A stretch of DNA of 64,000 nt from Candidatus Tenderia electrophaga (GCA_001447805.1 CP013099.1:372001-436000); one strand, 5' to 3'; counted from the first letter of the stretch, positions 44,992 to 54,530 are shown. The notes: generated by a model from the letters alone, not told the origin. Made by a program: numbers and translations.

Positions 44992-46282
44992 GATATTGAA
45001 ACTGTTATGGCTGACGCTGCTGTTGCCCACGCTGGTTTGGGCCCAGGATGACACACTGCACATCGTCTACTCCGGCAATATCGACGGTGAACTGGAGCCC
45101 TGCGGCTGCAGCATCGAAGGCAATTCCGGCGGTATCCTGCGGCACTCCACGACCTTGAAAAAGCTGCGCGACGAACATCCGGGCCTGTTCGCCCTGTCCG
45201 GCGGCGGCATGGTGGTCAGCATGGTGCCGCAGGACAAGCTCACCGGCGAATACATCCTCAAGGGGTTTGCGACCTTGGACTACGATGCCGTCGCGCTGCA
45301 GTGGAACGATCTGGCCTACGGGGTGGAATTTGTGCGCGACCGCGGCCTGCCCTGGGTGGCCAGCAATTGGTCCGGCGACGCATTTGCCGACGCCAAACAG
45401 ATCAAGCGCGACGGACATACACTGTTCTTCTTCGCCTGGATGGATCCCGCCCAATCGCCCCAAGCCGCCATGCAGGGTGAACACAAACCGGTCAGTGATG
45501 ACTTGGACGGCCTCGCGGCCCGACTGCAACAGGCACAGCAGCGAGGCCTTACCGTGCTCTCCACCACGTTAACGATGGAGCAGGCCCGGGCCCTGCCGCT
45601 GCAATATGTCGATATCCTGCTAATCCGCGCCGCCTACGAAGAATTCGGCCAGCCGCACATGCGCGACGGTACGCTGGTGCTGCAGCCGGGCTCCCGCGGC
45701 ATGCGCCTGGGGCAGCTGACCCTCAGCCTGAACGAACAGGGACGCATCGCGGACTTCCAGCACCGGGTCATCTCCATGCCGCCGGCGGTGGCAGACGATC
45801 CGGCCTTGCTGGCCTGGTACGAGGAATACAATGCCACGGTCAAGGCGGCCTATCTCGAACGGGTCAAACTGCGCAAGGCCATGAGCTCGGGCGAAAGCCC
45901 CTTCGTTGGCGCAGAGCGCTGCCAAAACTGCCATCAGCAGACCCATGACATCTGGCGCGAGAGCCTGCACAGCGACGCCTTTTACAAGCTCGAACAGGTC
46001 AACAAGGCCTTCGATCCCGCCTGCATCAAATGCCATACCGTTGGCTTCGAACAGGCGGGCGGATTTATCGACACCGACGCCACGCCGCACCTGATGAATG
46101 TGCAGTGTGAGAATTGCCACGGCGCCGGGCGTGCCCATGCCGAGTCGGCGGGTGTCGAACCGTTGGCCAATCAAGATTGGCAACCCGAGCGCATGTGCGC
46201 CCAGTGCCATGTGCAAAAACACAGTCCGGCGTTTGATTTCGACAGCTATTGGCCGCGCATCAAGCACCCCGTCGTCAAATAG
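44981..46282 (+). CDS. Tetrahaem cytochrome c with nucleotidase-like N-domain
   Basis: 433 residues from a GTG with GAGGAGG ahead, overlapping mazG. Signal peptide ends at VWA (20-21). Residues 25-265 resemble the UshA-type metallophosphatase fold (HIVYSGNIDGELEPCGC at 27-43), but the catalytic NDxHG is changed to SGNIDG and a CGC motif takes its place, so hydrolysis is doubtful. The C-terminus has four haem c motifs: CQNCH 314-318, CIKCH 348-352, CENCH 376-380 and CAQCH 406-410, of the cytochrome c554 type. Electron-transfer role in the periplasm is likely; donor and acceptor are unknown, though sulfur or nitrogen compounds are candidates. Coupling to mazG is unexplained. Confidence 0.88.
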   Translation: MRTKILKLLWLTLLLPTLVWAQDDTLHIVYSGNIDGELEPCGCSIEGNSGGILRHSTTLKKLRDEHPGLFALSGGGMVVSMVPQDKLTGEYILKGFATLDYDAVALQWNDLAYGVEFVRDRGLPWVASNWSGDAFADAKQIKRDGHTLFFFAWMDPAQSPQAAMQGEHKPVSDDLDGLAARLQQAQQRGLTVLSTTLTMEQARALPLQYVDILLIRAAYEEFGQPHMRDGTLVLQPGSRGMRLGQLTLSLNEQGRIADFQHRVISMPPAVADDPALLAWYEEYNATVKAAYLERVKLRKAMSSGESPFVGAERCQNCHQQTHDIWRESLHSDAFYKLEQVNKAFDPACIKCHTVGFEQAGGFIDTDATPHLMNVQCENCHGAGRAHAESAGVEPLANQDWQPERMCAQCHVQKHSPAFDFDSYWPRIKHPVVK

Positions 46283-46285
46283 GGC

Positions 46286-46427
46286 TTGACAGTGCCCGCT
46301 GAATGAATGCAAATTAAAAACCATGATCGACTTCAAGGCAAAACAAAACGTGATGGCACGCGTATGTGTGTGGCTGCGACTGCACGCACCGGCGTCTGCG
46401 CGCTTTGGAGAGCTTGATTGGTGGTAA
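46286..46427 (+). promoter_or_regulatory. Leader region with a 34-codon ORF ending Trp-Trp
   Basis: A TTGACA (46286-46291) follows the cytochrome stop at once; the -10 is weak (AAATTA near 46311). An ORF at 46323-46427 encodes 34 residues, ends Leu-Asp-Trp-Trp-stop (TGG TGG at 46419-46424) and has one more Trp, without a clear RBS. It is followed by a terminator before the DMT transporter, the layout of an amino-acid attenuator. TCTGCG at 46395-46400 could pair with the terminator's left arm (CGCAGA). Confidence 0.4.
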
Positions 46428-46451
46428 CGTAATTTAATCAGCAGTTTTCTG

Positions 46452-46488
46452 AAAGGCCGCAGATTTGCAAAAAATCTGCGGCCTTTTT
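46452..46488 (+). terminator. Intrinsic terminator 34 bases before the DMT transporter
   Basis: Perfect stem AAAGGCCGCAGATTT (46452-46466) with 46472-46486, 5-base loop, and a T-run to 46488. Too close to the next ATG to leave room for a promoter, so transcription of that gene must pass it. Confidence 0.9.
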
Positions 46489-46522
46489 CGTTATGGGCAT
46501 GTGAAAATAAACAGGTGAAATC

Positions 46523-47410
46523 ATGTCGGTACCCGCCGCGTTTACGGGCATTATTCTGATTTGGGCCACCACGCCGCTGGCCATCAAGTGGAGCAGCGAA
46601 GAGGCCGGTTTTCTGTTCGGCCTGACCGCACGCATGGTGCTCGGCGCAGCGATCTGTGTCGCCCTCATCGCCCTGCTGCGCGTGCCGTTTCACTGGCACC
46701 GTGATGCGCGTCACACCTATCTCGCCTCCGGGCTGGGGCTGTACGGCGCCATGATGTGTGTCTATTGGGGTGCGCAATACATCAGCTCCGGGCTGGTATC
46801 GGTGGTGTACGGCCTGTTGCCCATGGTTACCTTCTTCGTCGCCGCCTTGGTGTTGGGCCACTCCCTGTGGCAGCCGGACAAACTGCTCGGTGCGCTGCTG
46901 GGGTTCGCCGGTTTACTGGTCATCTTTCAACCGCAGGACAGGGTCAGCGCCGCGGCTGCGTTGGGGATCGCTGCGGTGTTGGCATCGGCCACCATCCACG
47001 CCCTGAGCATGGTGCGCATCAAGCAGATCGGTGCCGATCTGCACGCCCTGTCGGTGACCGGCGGCGGACTCATGGTGGCGGTGCCGTTGTATGTGATCAC
47101 TTGGTTGCTGTTCGACGGCCATCTGCCCACCGCCGTATCGGAGAAGACCGTATCGGCGATTGTCTATCTGGGGGTGATGGGATCGGTGGTGGGGTTTGTT
47201 GCCTTTTATTATGCGCTCAAGCACGTCTCCGCCAACGCCATTGCCTTGTTGACGCTGATTACCCCGGTATTGGCCTTGAGCCTGGGGCACTGGCTCAACC
47301 ATGAGCCGCTGCAGCCCGAGGTGATCGCCGGGGCCGCCTGCATCCTGTTGGGCCTGGCGCTGCACAACTGGGGCGATAAATTTTTCGCTCGCAATGAAGA
47401 AGCCCCTTGA
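46523..47410 (+). CDS. DMT-family (EamA) transporter
   Basis: 295 residues with ten predicted membrane helices in two EamA repeats (ILIWATTPLAIKW start; ITPVLALSLGHWLNHEPL in the second repeat). The family exports or imports amino acids and other metabolites; YddG, an aromatic exporter, is a member. The attenuator-like leader with Trp codons raises a tryptophan link, as inference. RBS AGGTGAAA. Confidence 0.85.
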   Translation: MSVPAAFTGIILIWATTPLAIKWSSEEAGFLFGLTARMVLGAAICVALIALLRVPFHWHRDARHTYLASGLGLYGAMMCVYWGAQYISSGLVSVVYGLLPMVTFFVAALVLGHSLWQPDKLLGALLGFAGLLVIFQPQDRVSAAAALGIAAVLASATIHALSMVRIKQIGADLHALSVTGGGLMVAVPLYVITWLLFDGHLPTAVSEKTVSAIVYLGVMGSVVGFVAFYYALKHVSANAIALLTLITPVLALSLGHWLNHEPLQPEVIAGAACILLGLALHNWGDKFFARNEEAP

Positions 47411-47476
47411 ATTCGTGTGGCGATGTACCAAAGTTATTAACAAGGTGAATCGTCACAACACATTCAGGAGGTGACT

Positions 47477-47989
47477 ATGGCCAAAAGCGAAAAGAAAGAT
47501 GTGGCTAAATCAGGCGGTCAGGAATTGCAAAGCGGCGCCGGGCGCGGCCTGTCTCCGTTCGAGGATATGGAGCGCATGTTCGAGACCTTTTTCGGCCAAT
47601 CCTGGCCGCGTCGTTTTATGCGGCCCTTTGAGATGGATTGGGGCAACCTGCCCGCACCCTTCGAGGGACGTACCCCCAAGGTGGATGTCATCAACCGCGA
47701 TAAAGAGGTGGTCATCAAGGCCGAACTGCCGGGCGTGAAAAAAGAGGATCTGGACATCTCGGTCTCTGATGACAGCGTCACCATTCGCGCCAGCACCAAG
47801 CACGAGCGCAAGGAAGAGGAGGGCGAATACTACCGCCGTGAAACGAGCAGCGGTGAATTCGTTCGTACCCTCGCCCTACCGGCGGAGGTGGACGGCGCCA
47901 AGGCCAAGGCCGAGTTCAAGGACGGCGTGCTGGAGCTGACCGCGCCCAAGGTGGTGGCTTCCAAGCGCCATAAAGTCTCCGTTTCTTAA
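47477..47989 (+). CDS. Small heat-shock protein (Hsp20)
   Basis: 170 residues from the ATG with AGGAGGTGACT ahead. The alpha-crystallin domain covers about 65-165, with VVIKAELPGVKKEDLDISV and the FKDGVLELTAPK (GVLxLxxPK) motif; an N-terminal SPFEDMERMFETFF segment precedes it. It holds unfolding proteins for refolding. A strong terminator follows. Confidence 0.93.
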   Translation: MAKSEKKDVAKSGGQELQSGAGRGLSPFEDMERMFETFFGQSWPRRFMRPFEMDWGNLPAPFEGRTPKVDVINRDKEVVIKAELPGVKKEDLDISVSDDSVTIRASTKHERKEEEGEYYRRETSSGEFVRTLALPAEVDGAKAKAEFKDGVLELTAPKVVASKRHKVSVS

Positions 47990-48001
47990 AATGAAGAGGC
48001 G

Positions 48002-48922
48002 CTAAGACCCGACCGGGGTAACCCGGTCGGGATTTTTTGACCTCTGTTTTGCATACGCCTCCAGTGTTTCCGCCAGGCCGACGGTGACAAAGGTCAGGCA
48101 TTGGTAATCGATCTTTTCCGGCGTATCACGCGGCGAGTTATAAAACGGATAGCGGTAAAGCGAGGTGTCCGACACCATAAAAGCATGATAGCCGTTGAGC
48201 CAGAAAGGGCTGTTGTCGCTCCACTTGACCCAAGGCAAAAAGTTAGGTGCGATCATCGGCTCGCATAGCAGGCTGCAATGTTTCTTGAAGCACCGGGCAA
48301 AGCGGTGCATGGTGCGCATGGACGCCAGGTTCGAGGTCATGGCGACAAAGTTGGCCTGCTTGGGATAAAACGCGCCCATCAGTGCGGGATAGAGTTGGCT
48401 GCCAAGGGTGTTGTTATAATATCCCAGTGATTCAAGAATCACCGCGCTGCGAATGTTGTCACTCCGCTGGCGAGCCTGGTGGGCGTAGATCCAGCTGCCC
48501 GACTTTTCGGTGCCATGGAACGGTGGTTTCTCATTGGTCAGTGCCACAAAGCGCACGCTCCGGTCCGGATCGACGCGCGCAAAATAGCGCGATAACTCCA
48601 GCAGGGCGGCGATGCCGGAGGCGTTGTCGTTGGCGCCGGGACAGTCCTTGGCGCTGTCGTAGTGGGCGCACACCAAAATGATGTCATCGGGGGATTTGAC
48701 GCCGCGCCGCGTCACCTGAAGATTTTCAACATCCTTGCCCCGTGCCTTAAACGCCTGGCGCTCGACCTCGTAGCCCATGGCCAGCCATTGGCGGCTGATA
48801 TAATCGGCCGCCTGTTGTAAGGCGTGGTGCCTGCCGGTATGGCGCTCGCCGATCTCGCCGGCCAGGCTCTGCACGTGGTATTTGAGGATGTTGGTACAAT
48901 CCGTCTGGTTGATGGCTGACAT
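48002..48922 (-). CDS. M28-family zinc peptidase
   Basis: 306 residues. Zinc and catalytic residues are in CAHYDSAKDCPGANDNASG, TNEKPPF and SDTSLYRYPFYNSPRDT, as in M28 aminopeptidases. No signal peptide. Substrate unknown. RBS GGGAGGCGAC. The last codons (VTPVGS, stop) are also the stem of the Hsp20 terminator on the other strand. Confidence 0.88.
   Translation of the reverse strand: MSAINQTDCTNILKYHVQSLAGEIGERHTGRHHALQQAADYISRQWLAMGYEVERQAFKARGKDVENLQVTRRGVKSPDDIILVCAHYDSAKDCPGANDNASGIAALLELSRYFARVDPDRSVRFVALTNEKPPFHGTEKSGSWIYAHQARQRSDNIRSAVILESLGYYNNTLGSQLYPALMGAFYPKQANFVAMTSNLASMRTMHRFARCFKKHCSLLCEPMIAPNFLPWVKWSDNSPFWLNGYHAFMVSDTSLYRYPFYNSPRDTPEKIDYQCLTFVTVGLAETLEAYAKQRSKNPDRVTPVGS
48008..48038 (+). 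terminator. Terminator of the Hsp20 gene, overlapping M28 codons
   Basis: Perfect 10-base GC stem (48008-48017 with 48022-48031), loop GTAA, then ATTTTTT. On the other strand these bases code for the C-terminus of the M28 peptidase. Confidence 0.93.
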
Positions 48923-48976
48923 GTCGCCTCCCTGGCCGCGTCACCCGCACTATAGTAAGTTTTCCGAGACAGTATT

Positions 48977-51900
48977 GTGAAGTTCGACCCGAAAACCCTA
49001 TCCAAATCAATCGACGACTGCCTGTTGGTCGATCGCCGGCGGTTGCGGCGTCGGCTGCAACGCCTGCAGCGGGACGATCAGGCCGGGCTTACGCGCTTGG
49101 CGGCGGACATCGAGGCCTCGGTGCACAAACGGCAATGCCGCCGCGACAAGCTGCCTGTACCGACCTATCCGGACGCGCTGCCGGTCAGTCAGCGGCGTGA
49201 CGAGATCATCGCCGCGCTGCGCGACCATCAGGTGATTATCGTCGCCGGCGAAACCGGCTCGGGCAAGACCACCCAATTGCCCAAGATCTGCCTCGACGCC
49301 GGGCGCGGTATCGACGGCCTGATCGGCCACACCCAGCCGCGTCGCCTGGCCGCACGCAGCGTGGCGACACGCATCGCCACGGAATTGGAGAGCGAACTGG
49401 GCTACGCGGTGGGTTATAAAGTGCGTTTCTCCGACCGCACTCGCCCGGAGAGCTACATCAAACTCATGACCGACGGCATCCTGCTGGCCGAGAGTCAGGC
49501 CGACCGTTTTCTCAATCAATACGATACGCTCATCATCGACGAGGCGCACGAGCGCAGCCTCAACATCGACTTTCTGCTCGGTTATCTGAAACAGCTGCTG
49601 CCCAAGCGGCCGACGCTGAAAATCATCATCACCTCGGCCACCATCGATACCGAGCGCTTTGCCCAGCACTTTGACGATGCCCCCATCATCCAGGTCTCCG
49701 GCCGCACCTATCCGGTGGAGATGCGCTATCGCCCGCTGCAGGCCGAAGACGAAGATACACAGGATCGCGACCTGCAACAGGCCATTCGCGATGCGGTGGA
49801 TGAACTGGCCGCTGAAGGGCGGGACGATGTGCTGATCTTTCTGCCGGGCGAGCGCGAGATTCGCGAAACCGCCGAGAGCCTGCGCAAACATCATCCGCCC
49901 CATACTGAAATTTTGCCGCTTTATGCGCGCTTGTCCGCCGCCGAACAGAATCGCGTGTTTCAACCCCACAAAGGCAGACGCATTGTGCTCGCCACCAATG
50001 TGGCCGAAACCTCGCTCACCGTGCCCGGTATTCGTTATGTCATCGACCCGGGCCTGGTGCGTATCAGTCGTTACAGTCATCGCACCAAGGTGCAGCGCCT
50101 GCCTATTGAAAAGATCTCCCAGGCCTCGGCCAATCAGCGTGCCGGGCGTTGCGGCCGCGTCGGCCCCGGCATCTGCATCCGGCTCTATGCGGAAGATGAT
50201 TTCAACTTACGGCCTGAGTTTACTGAGCCGGAGATCAAACGCAGCAATCTGGCCGCCGTCATCCTGCAGATGAAAGCGCTCAAGCTGGGCGATATCGAAC
50301 AATTCCCCTTTGTCGAGGCGCCCGAGCAACGCATGATCGGCGACGGCTACAAACTTCTGGAAGAGCTCGGAGCATTAACCCGCAACAAACAGCTGACCCC
50401 AACCGGTCGCCATCTGGCCAAGCTGCCGGTGGATCCGCGCCTGGCGCGCATGGTGCTGGCGGGGCGGGATGAAAACTGCCTCAGTGAAGTGTTGGTCATC
50501 GCCAGCGCCTTGAGCGTGCAGGAGCCGCGCGAACGGCCCCACGAAAAACAACAGGCCGCCGACGAAAAACACGCCCAGTTCAAAGACAAGGACTCCGACT
50601 TCATCGCCTATCTCAATCTGTGGCGCGCCTATCACGAACAGGCGCACCACCTCAGCAATAACAAATTGCGCAAATGGTGCAAGGAAAATTACATCTCCTA
50701 CCTGCGCATGCGCGAATGGCATGACGTGTATGTCCAGCTGAAATGCCTGGCCACCGAACAGGGCGGCAAACTCAATCAACAGGCCGCCGATTACGCACAG
50801 ATCCATCGCGCCTTGCTGGCCGGATTATTGGGTAATATCGCCAACAAAAACGACAAACAGGAGTATGTGGGCGCGCGCGGCATCAAGCTCAATATCTTTC
50901 CCGGCTCGGCGCTGTTCAAGAAACAGCCCAAGTGGATCGTGGCGGCGGAGCTGGTGGAGACGACGCGCATGTACGCCCGCAGCGTGGCCAAGATCGAAGC
51001 CGAGTGGCTGGAACAGGTGGCCGGGGAGTTGTGCAAGCGCAGTTGGTTTGATCCCCACTGGGAAAAAAAGGCCGCGGCGGTGATGGCCTACGAACGGCTG
51101 ACGCTGTACGGCTTGATCGTTAACCCTAAACGCAAGGTTCACTACCATAAGATCAATCCGGCCGAGGCGCGCGAGTTGTTCATCCGCGGCGCGTTGGTGG
51201 AGGGTGACTTCAACACCTGCGCGCCGTTCTTTCAACACAACCGTGAATTGGTGGAAGAGGTCGAGGCGCTGGAGGCCAAGTCGCGCCGTCGCGATGTGTT
51301 GGTGGACGACCAGGCGCTGTTCGAGTTTTACGACAAACGCATTCCCGAAGATGTCTGCGACGGCCGCCGCTTTGAAAAGTGGCGCAAGCAGGCCGAGCGG
51401 AAAGAGCCGCAACGGCTGTTTCTGAATAAACAGGATTTGATGCTGCACGGCGCCGGTGATGTGACCGCGGCGCAATTTCCCGACACCCTGGAGGTGGCCG
51501 GCATGTCATTGCCATTGAGTTATCACTTCGAGCCCGGTCACGCACAAGACGGTGTCACCGTTAGCGTGCCGCTGCCGGCCTTGAATCTGTTAACACCGCA
51601 ACGCTTCGAGTGGCTGGTGCCCGGTCTGCTGCATGACAAGCTGTGTCAGTTAATCAAGTCTTTGCCCAAGTCCCTGCGGCGCAACTTCGTGCCGGTACCC
51701 AACTTTGCCGACGCCTGCCTGCATGTGTTGGCGCCGTCGGACGACGCTTTGCTGGAGGCGTTACAGCAACAGTTGTTCAAAATGACCGGCGTCAAAGTCA
51801 CCAGGGTCGATTGGGATCTGGACAAGTTGACCCCGCACATGCTGATGAACTTCAAGGTGGTGGACGATCAGGGTGAGGTGGTCGCCATGGGGCGCGATCT

Positions 51901-52834
51901 GGTGCAGCTGCAACAACAGCTCAAAGGCGAGGCGCAACAGAGTTTCGCCGCCGTGCCGGTGTGGGAGGGCGAGCGTGAAGGCATCACTACGTGGGGTTTC
52001 GGCGAGCTGCCGCAGCAGATCGAGTTCGAGCGTAACGGCGTGCAGCTGCGCGGTTATCCTGCACTTGTCGACAATAAGGAGAATGTCGCCATCAAGCTGC
52101 GCGACACCGAACAGCAGGCCGAACGCGAAACCGGTCAGGCGTTGCGCCGTCTGGTAATGTTCGCCTTGCCGGACAAGATCAAGTATCTGCGAAAGCACCT
52201 GCCCAATCTGAAGCAGATGTGTCTCTACTACGCGCCCACGGGCAAGTGTGAACAGCTGCAAAACGACCTGGTGGACGCCGTGATCGATCAGACCTTTTTT
52301 GGCGCGGATCTGCCCCGCGACGAACAGGCGTTTAAGCAAGCGCTGGAACACGGCCGGCAGGCGCTGATGAATGTCGCCAACGAGCTGTGTACCTTGGTGA
52401 ACGACATCCTGGCCGAACACCACCGCTTGAACAAAACCCTCAAGGGCAATCTGTCACCGGCCTGGCTGCACGCCGTGCCGGATATACAAGAGCAGCTGGC
52501 CCATCTTATCTATCCCCGCTTTATTCAACACACTCCGGCCGAATGGCTGCGTGAATACCCGCGCTATCTCAAGGCGGTCAATCTGCGCCTGGAGAAACTG
52601 GGCAGCGGCGCTGCGGCGCGCGACCGGGCCGCCACCCAGGAGCTGAAGCCGCTGTGGCAGGCCTATCTTGAACGGCGCGAAATCCATCGGCAGCAGGGTA
52701 TTGTCGATCCGACGTTGACGCAGTACCGCTGGATGATCGAAGAGCTGCGCGTCTCCCTGTTCGCCCAAACCCTGGGCACCAAAATGCCGGTGTCGGTGAA
52801 ACGCCTCAAGCAACAGTTCGCACAAGTTATTTAG
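48977..52834 (+). CDS. hrpA: ATP-dependent RNA helicase HrpA
   Basis: 1285 residues, full HrpA length, GTG start. DEAH-box motifs: Walker A AGETGSGKTTQLPK, DEAHERSLN, SATIDTERF, and QRAGRCGRVGPGICIRLY; then the winged-helix and ratchet domains and the long C-terminal HrpA-specific part (DUF3418) ending RLKQQFAQVI. In E. coli HrpA rescues stalled and collided ribosomes. Divergent from the M28 gene. Confidence 0.97.
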   Translation: MKFDPKTLSKSIDDCLLVDRRRLRRRLQRLQRDDQAGLTRLAADIEASVHKRQCRRDKLPVPTYPDALPVSQRRDEIIAALRDHQVIIVAGETGSGKTTQLPKICLDAGRGIDGLIGHTQPRRLAARSVATRIATELESELGYAVGYKVRFSDRTRPESYIKLMTDGILLAESQADRFLNQYDTLIIDEAHERSLNIDFLLGYLKQLLPKRPTLKIIITSATIDTERFAQHFDDAPIIQVSGRTYPVEMRYRPLQAEDEDTQDRDLQQAIRDAVDELAAEGRDDVLIFLPGEREIRETAESLRKHHPPHTEILPLYARLSAAEQNRVFQPHKGRRIVLATNVAETSLTVPGIRYVIDPGLVRISRYSHRTKVQRLPIEKISQASANQRAGRCGRVGPGICIRLYAEDDFNLRPEFTEPEIKRSNLAAVILQMKALKLGDIEQFPFVEAPEQRMIGDGYKLLEELGALTRNKQLTPTGRHLAKLPVDPRLARMVLAGRDENCLSEVLVIASALSVQEPRERPHEKQQAADEKHAQFKDKDSDFIAYLNLWRAYHEQAHHLSNNKLRKWCKENYISYLRMREWHDVYVQLKCLATEQGGKLNQQAADYAQIHRALLAGLLGNIANKNDKQEYVGARGIKLNIFPGSALFKKQPKWIVAAELVETTRMYARSVAKIEAEWLEQVAGELCKRSWFDPHWEKKAAAVMAYERLTLYGLIVNPKRKVHYHKINPAEARELFIRGALVEGDFNTCAPFFQHNRELVEEVEALEAKSRRRDVLVDDQALFEFYDKRIPEDVCDGRRFEKWRKQAERKEPQRLFLNKQDLMLHGAGDVTAAQFPDTLEVAGMSLPLSYHFEPGHAQDGVTVSVPLPALNLLTPQRFEWLVPGLLHDKLCQLIKSLPKSLRRNFVPVPNFADACLHVLAPSDDALLEALQQQLFKMTGVKVTRVDWDLDKLTPHMLMNFKVVDDQGEVVAMGRDLVQLQQQLKGEAQQSFAAVPVWEGEREGITTWGFGELPQQIEFERNGVQLRGYPALVDNKENVAIKLRDTEQQAERETGQALRRLVMFALPDKIKYLRKHLPNLKQMCLYYAPTGKCEQLQNDLVDAVIDQTFFGADLPRDEQAFKQALEHGRQALMNVANELCTLVNDILAEHHRLNKTLKGNLSPAWLHAVPDIQEQLAHLIYPRFIQHTPAEWLREYPRYLKAVNLRLEKLGSGAAARDRAATQELKPLWQAYLERREIHRQQGIVDPTLTQYRWMIEELRVSLFAQTLGTKMPVSVKRLKQQFAQVI

Positions 52835-53093
52835 TCATTCCATTGCGATATCGGGAAAACGCGCGGCGGCGTATACTCTCAGGTACGGGGGCTTGGGGTG
52901 TTTGCCGGTGCCCGGCGATGCATGTCGAGGCAGACCGTGCCGCCGCGCGTGTGGCTGCGCGTTGCTCGGTTTTAACACGAGTTCACAATGCCGTGATTGG
53001 CCGAGTGCAGGGGCGGTAGGTATACTTCGCCGTGGTAACGGACGCGGTCTCGCTGGACCTGTAAACCTTAAAAAACCAATAAAGGGTGATCAG

Positions 53094-53945
53094 ATGGACG
53101 AACTGGAAAACATGGAAAAGTATTACGATCAGGCCATCGAACTTGGCATGGTATACGGCCCGAAGCTGGTGCTGGCCATACTGACCCTGATTATCGGTCT
53201 GTTCGCAATCAAGATGTTCGTGAAGGGCTTCGACAAGGGCATGACGCGCGCCAAGGTCGAAGATACCTTGCGTCATTTTCTCGCCGGCTTGGTCGGTGTG
53301 TTGCTGAAGGTGCTGTTGGTGATCAGTGTGGCCTCCATGGTGGGGATCGCCACCACATCGTTTATCGCCGTGCTGGGCGCCGCCGGTCTGGCCATCGGCC
53401 TGGCGTTGCAAGGCAGTCTGGCCAACTTCGCCGGCGGGGTCATCATATTGCTGCTCAAGCCATTTAAAGTGGGCGACTGGATCGAGGCGCAGGGCTTTGT
53501 AGGGGGGGTGGCCGAAATCCAGATTTTCAATACCGTGCTCAAAACCGGTGACAACCAGCGCATCATTATCCCCAACGGCGCCTTGTCCAACGGTACGATC
53601 AAGAACATCACTGCTGAGCCCACCCGGCGGCTTGATTTGAAGTTTGGCATCGGCTATGACGACGATATACTCAAGGCCAAGGGTATGCTGCGCGATCTGC
53701 TTGAGGGCGACGAACGGGTGTTGAAGGAGGATAAGACGGTCGACATCTTTGTTGCCGAACAGGCGGATAGCGCCATTATTTTGTTGGCGCGCGCGTGGGT
53801 CAACGGGGGCGATTACTGGCCGCTGCATTTCGATATGCAGGAGAAGGTCAAGCTGGCCTTTGATCGCGAGGGTATTTCCATTCCCTATCCGCAACGCGAT
53901 GTACATCTCTACAACGCGTCCGCGGTCCAGGCGGTCGCCAAATAA
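53094..53945 (+). CDS. Small mechanosensitive channel (MscS-type)
   Basis: 283 residues from MDELENMEKYYDQ with AAGGGTG ahead. Three membrane helices: about 18-40, 58-80 and the pore helix (about 85-125) with AAGLAIGLALQGSLANFAGG; then the beta domain (FKVGDWIEAQGFVGGVAEIQIFNTVLKT, IIPNGALSNGTIKN). Opens under membrane tension to release solutes. The 259 bases ahead show no gene. Confidence 0.95.
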   Translation: MDELENMEKYYDQAIELGMVYGPKLVLAILTLIIGLFAIKMFVKGFDKGMTRAKVEDTLRHFLAGLVGVLLKVLLVISVASMVGIATTSFIAVLGAAGLAIGLALQGSLANFAGGVIILLLKPFKVGDWIEAQGFVGGVAEIQIFNTVLKTGDNQRIIIPNGALSNGTIKNITAEPTRRLDLKFGIGYDDDILKAKGMLRDLLEGDERVLKEDKTVDIFVAEQADSAIILLARAWVNGGDYWPLHFDMQEKVKLAFDREGISIPYPQRDVHLYNASAVQAVAK

Positions 53946-53951
53946 ACAGAC

Positions 53952-53979
53952 ATAGACCACGCCGCAGAGCGTGGTCTAT
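53952..53979. terminator. Hairpin between mscS and apaG
   Basis: Perfect 11-base stem ATAGACCACGC (53952-53962 with 53969-53979), 6-base loop, between convergent genes. No good T-run on either strand, so termination is uncertain. Confidence 0.5.
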
Positions 53980-54017
53980 TACTCTATAGGACTGATTAAA
54001 TTCTTTAGCGCTGCCCG

Positions 54018-54401
54018 TCAGTTCAAGCTGCCGGGCACCGACAGGGTGAAGGGTTCGACGGTGGCCTTGAAGTGGCTGCCGTCGTCGCAGGCCATGTCGT
54101 AATAGCCTTGCATGGCGCCGACGGGTGTTTTCAAAATAGTGCCACTGCTGTACTGAAAACTTTCGCCGGGTTTGAGATAGGGCTGTTTGCCGATCACCCC
54201 TTCGCCGTGAACCTCTTCGACCTTGCCGTTGGCATCGGTGATATGCCAGTGGCGATGAGTCAGCCGGGCCGGCGCCTTGCCGGTGTTGTTGATGGTAATG
54301 ATGTAGGCGAAGACAAAACGATCGGTTTCCGGTTCCGACTGTTCTTCGATGTAAAAGGCCTCGGCGGCAACTTCGATTTGATTGTGATATTTTTGGCTCA
54401 T
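54018..54401 (-). CDS. apaG: ApaG protein
   Basis: 127 residues, single ApaG (FnIII-like) domain: FVFAYIITINNTG, LTHRHWHITDANG, GVIGKQPYLKPGESFQYSSG and GAMQGYYDM. Linked to Co/Mg resistance and nucleoside polyphosphate metabolism in enterobacteria; biochemical role is unsettled. Here it is apart from rsmA/ksgA and apaH, its usual neighbours. Confidence 0.95.
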   Translation of the reverse strand: MSQKYHNQIEVAAEAFYIEEQSEPETDRFVFAYIITINNTGKAPARLTHRHWHITDANGKVEEVHGEGVIGKQPYLKPGESFQYSSGTILKTPVGAMQGYYDMACDDGSHFKATVEPFTLSVPGSLN

Positions 54402-54530
54402 GGGCGTTATTTTAGCGCAAATCCGGGCGGCCCGAATATCCCGTTGTTGCGCCAGGTTATTCCTTAAAAATATATGGGAATTGTGCCGCGCACGGCCGAG
54501 CCGAAAACCAGCTGGCTATGGAGACCTTGC

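Noticed and set aside
47404-47430. CCCTTGAA before hsp20, like a sigma-32 -35 box
   Set aside because: It overlaps the stop codon of the previous gene and no CCCCAT-like -10 lies at 13-15 bases.
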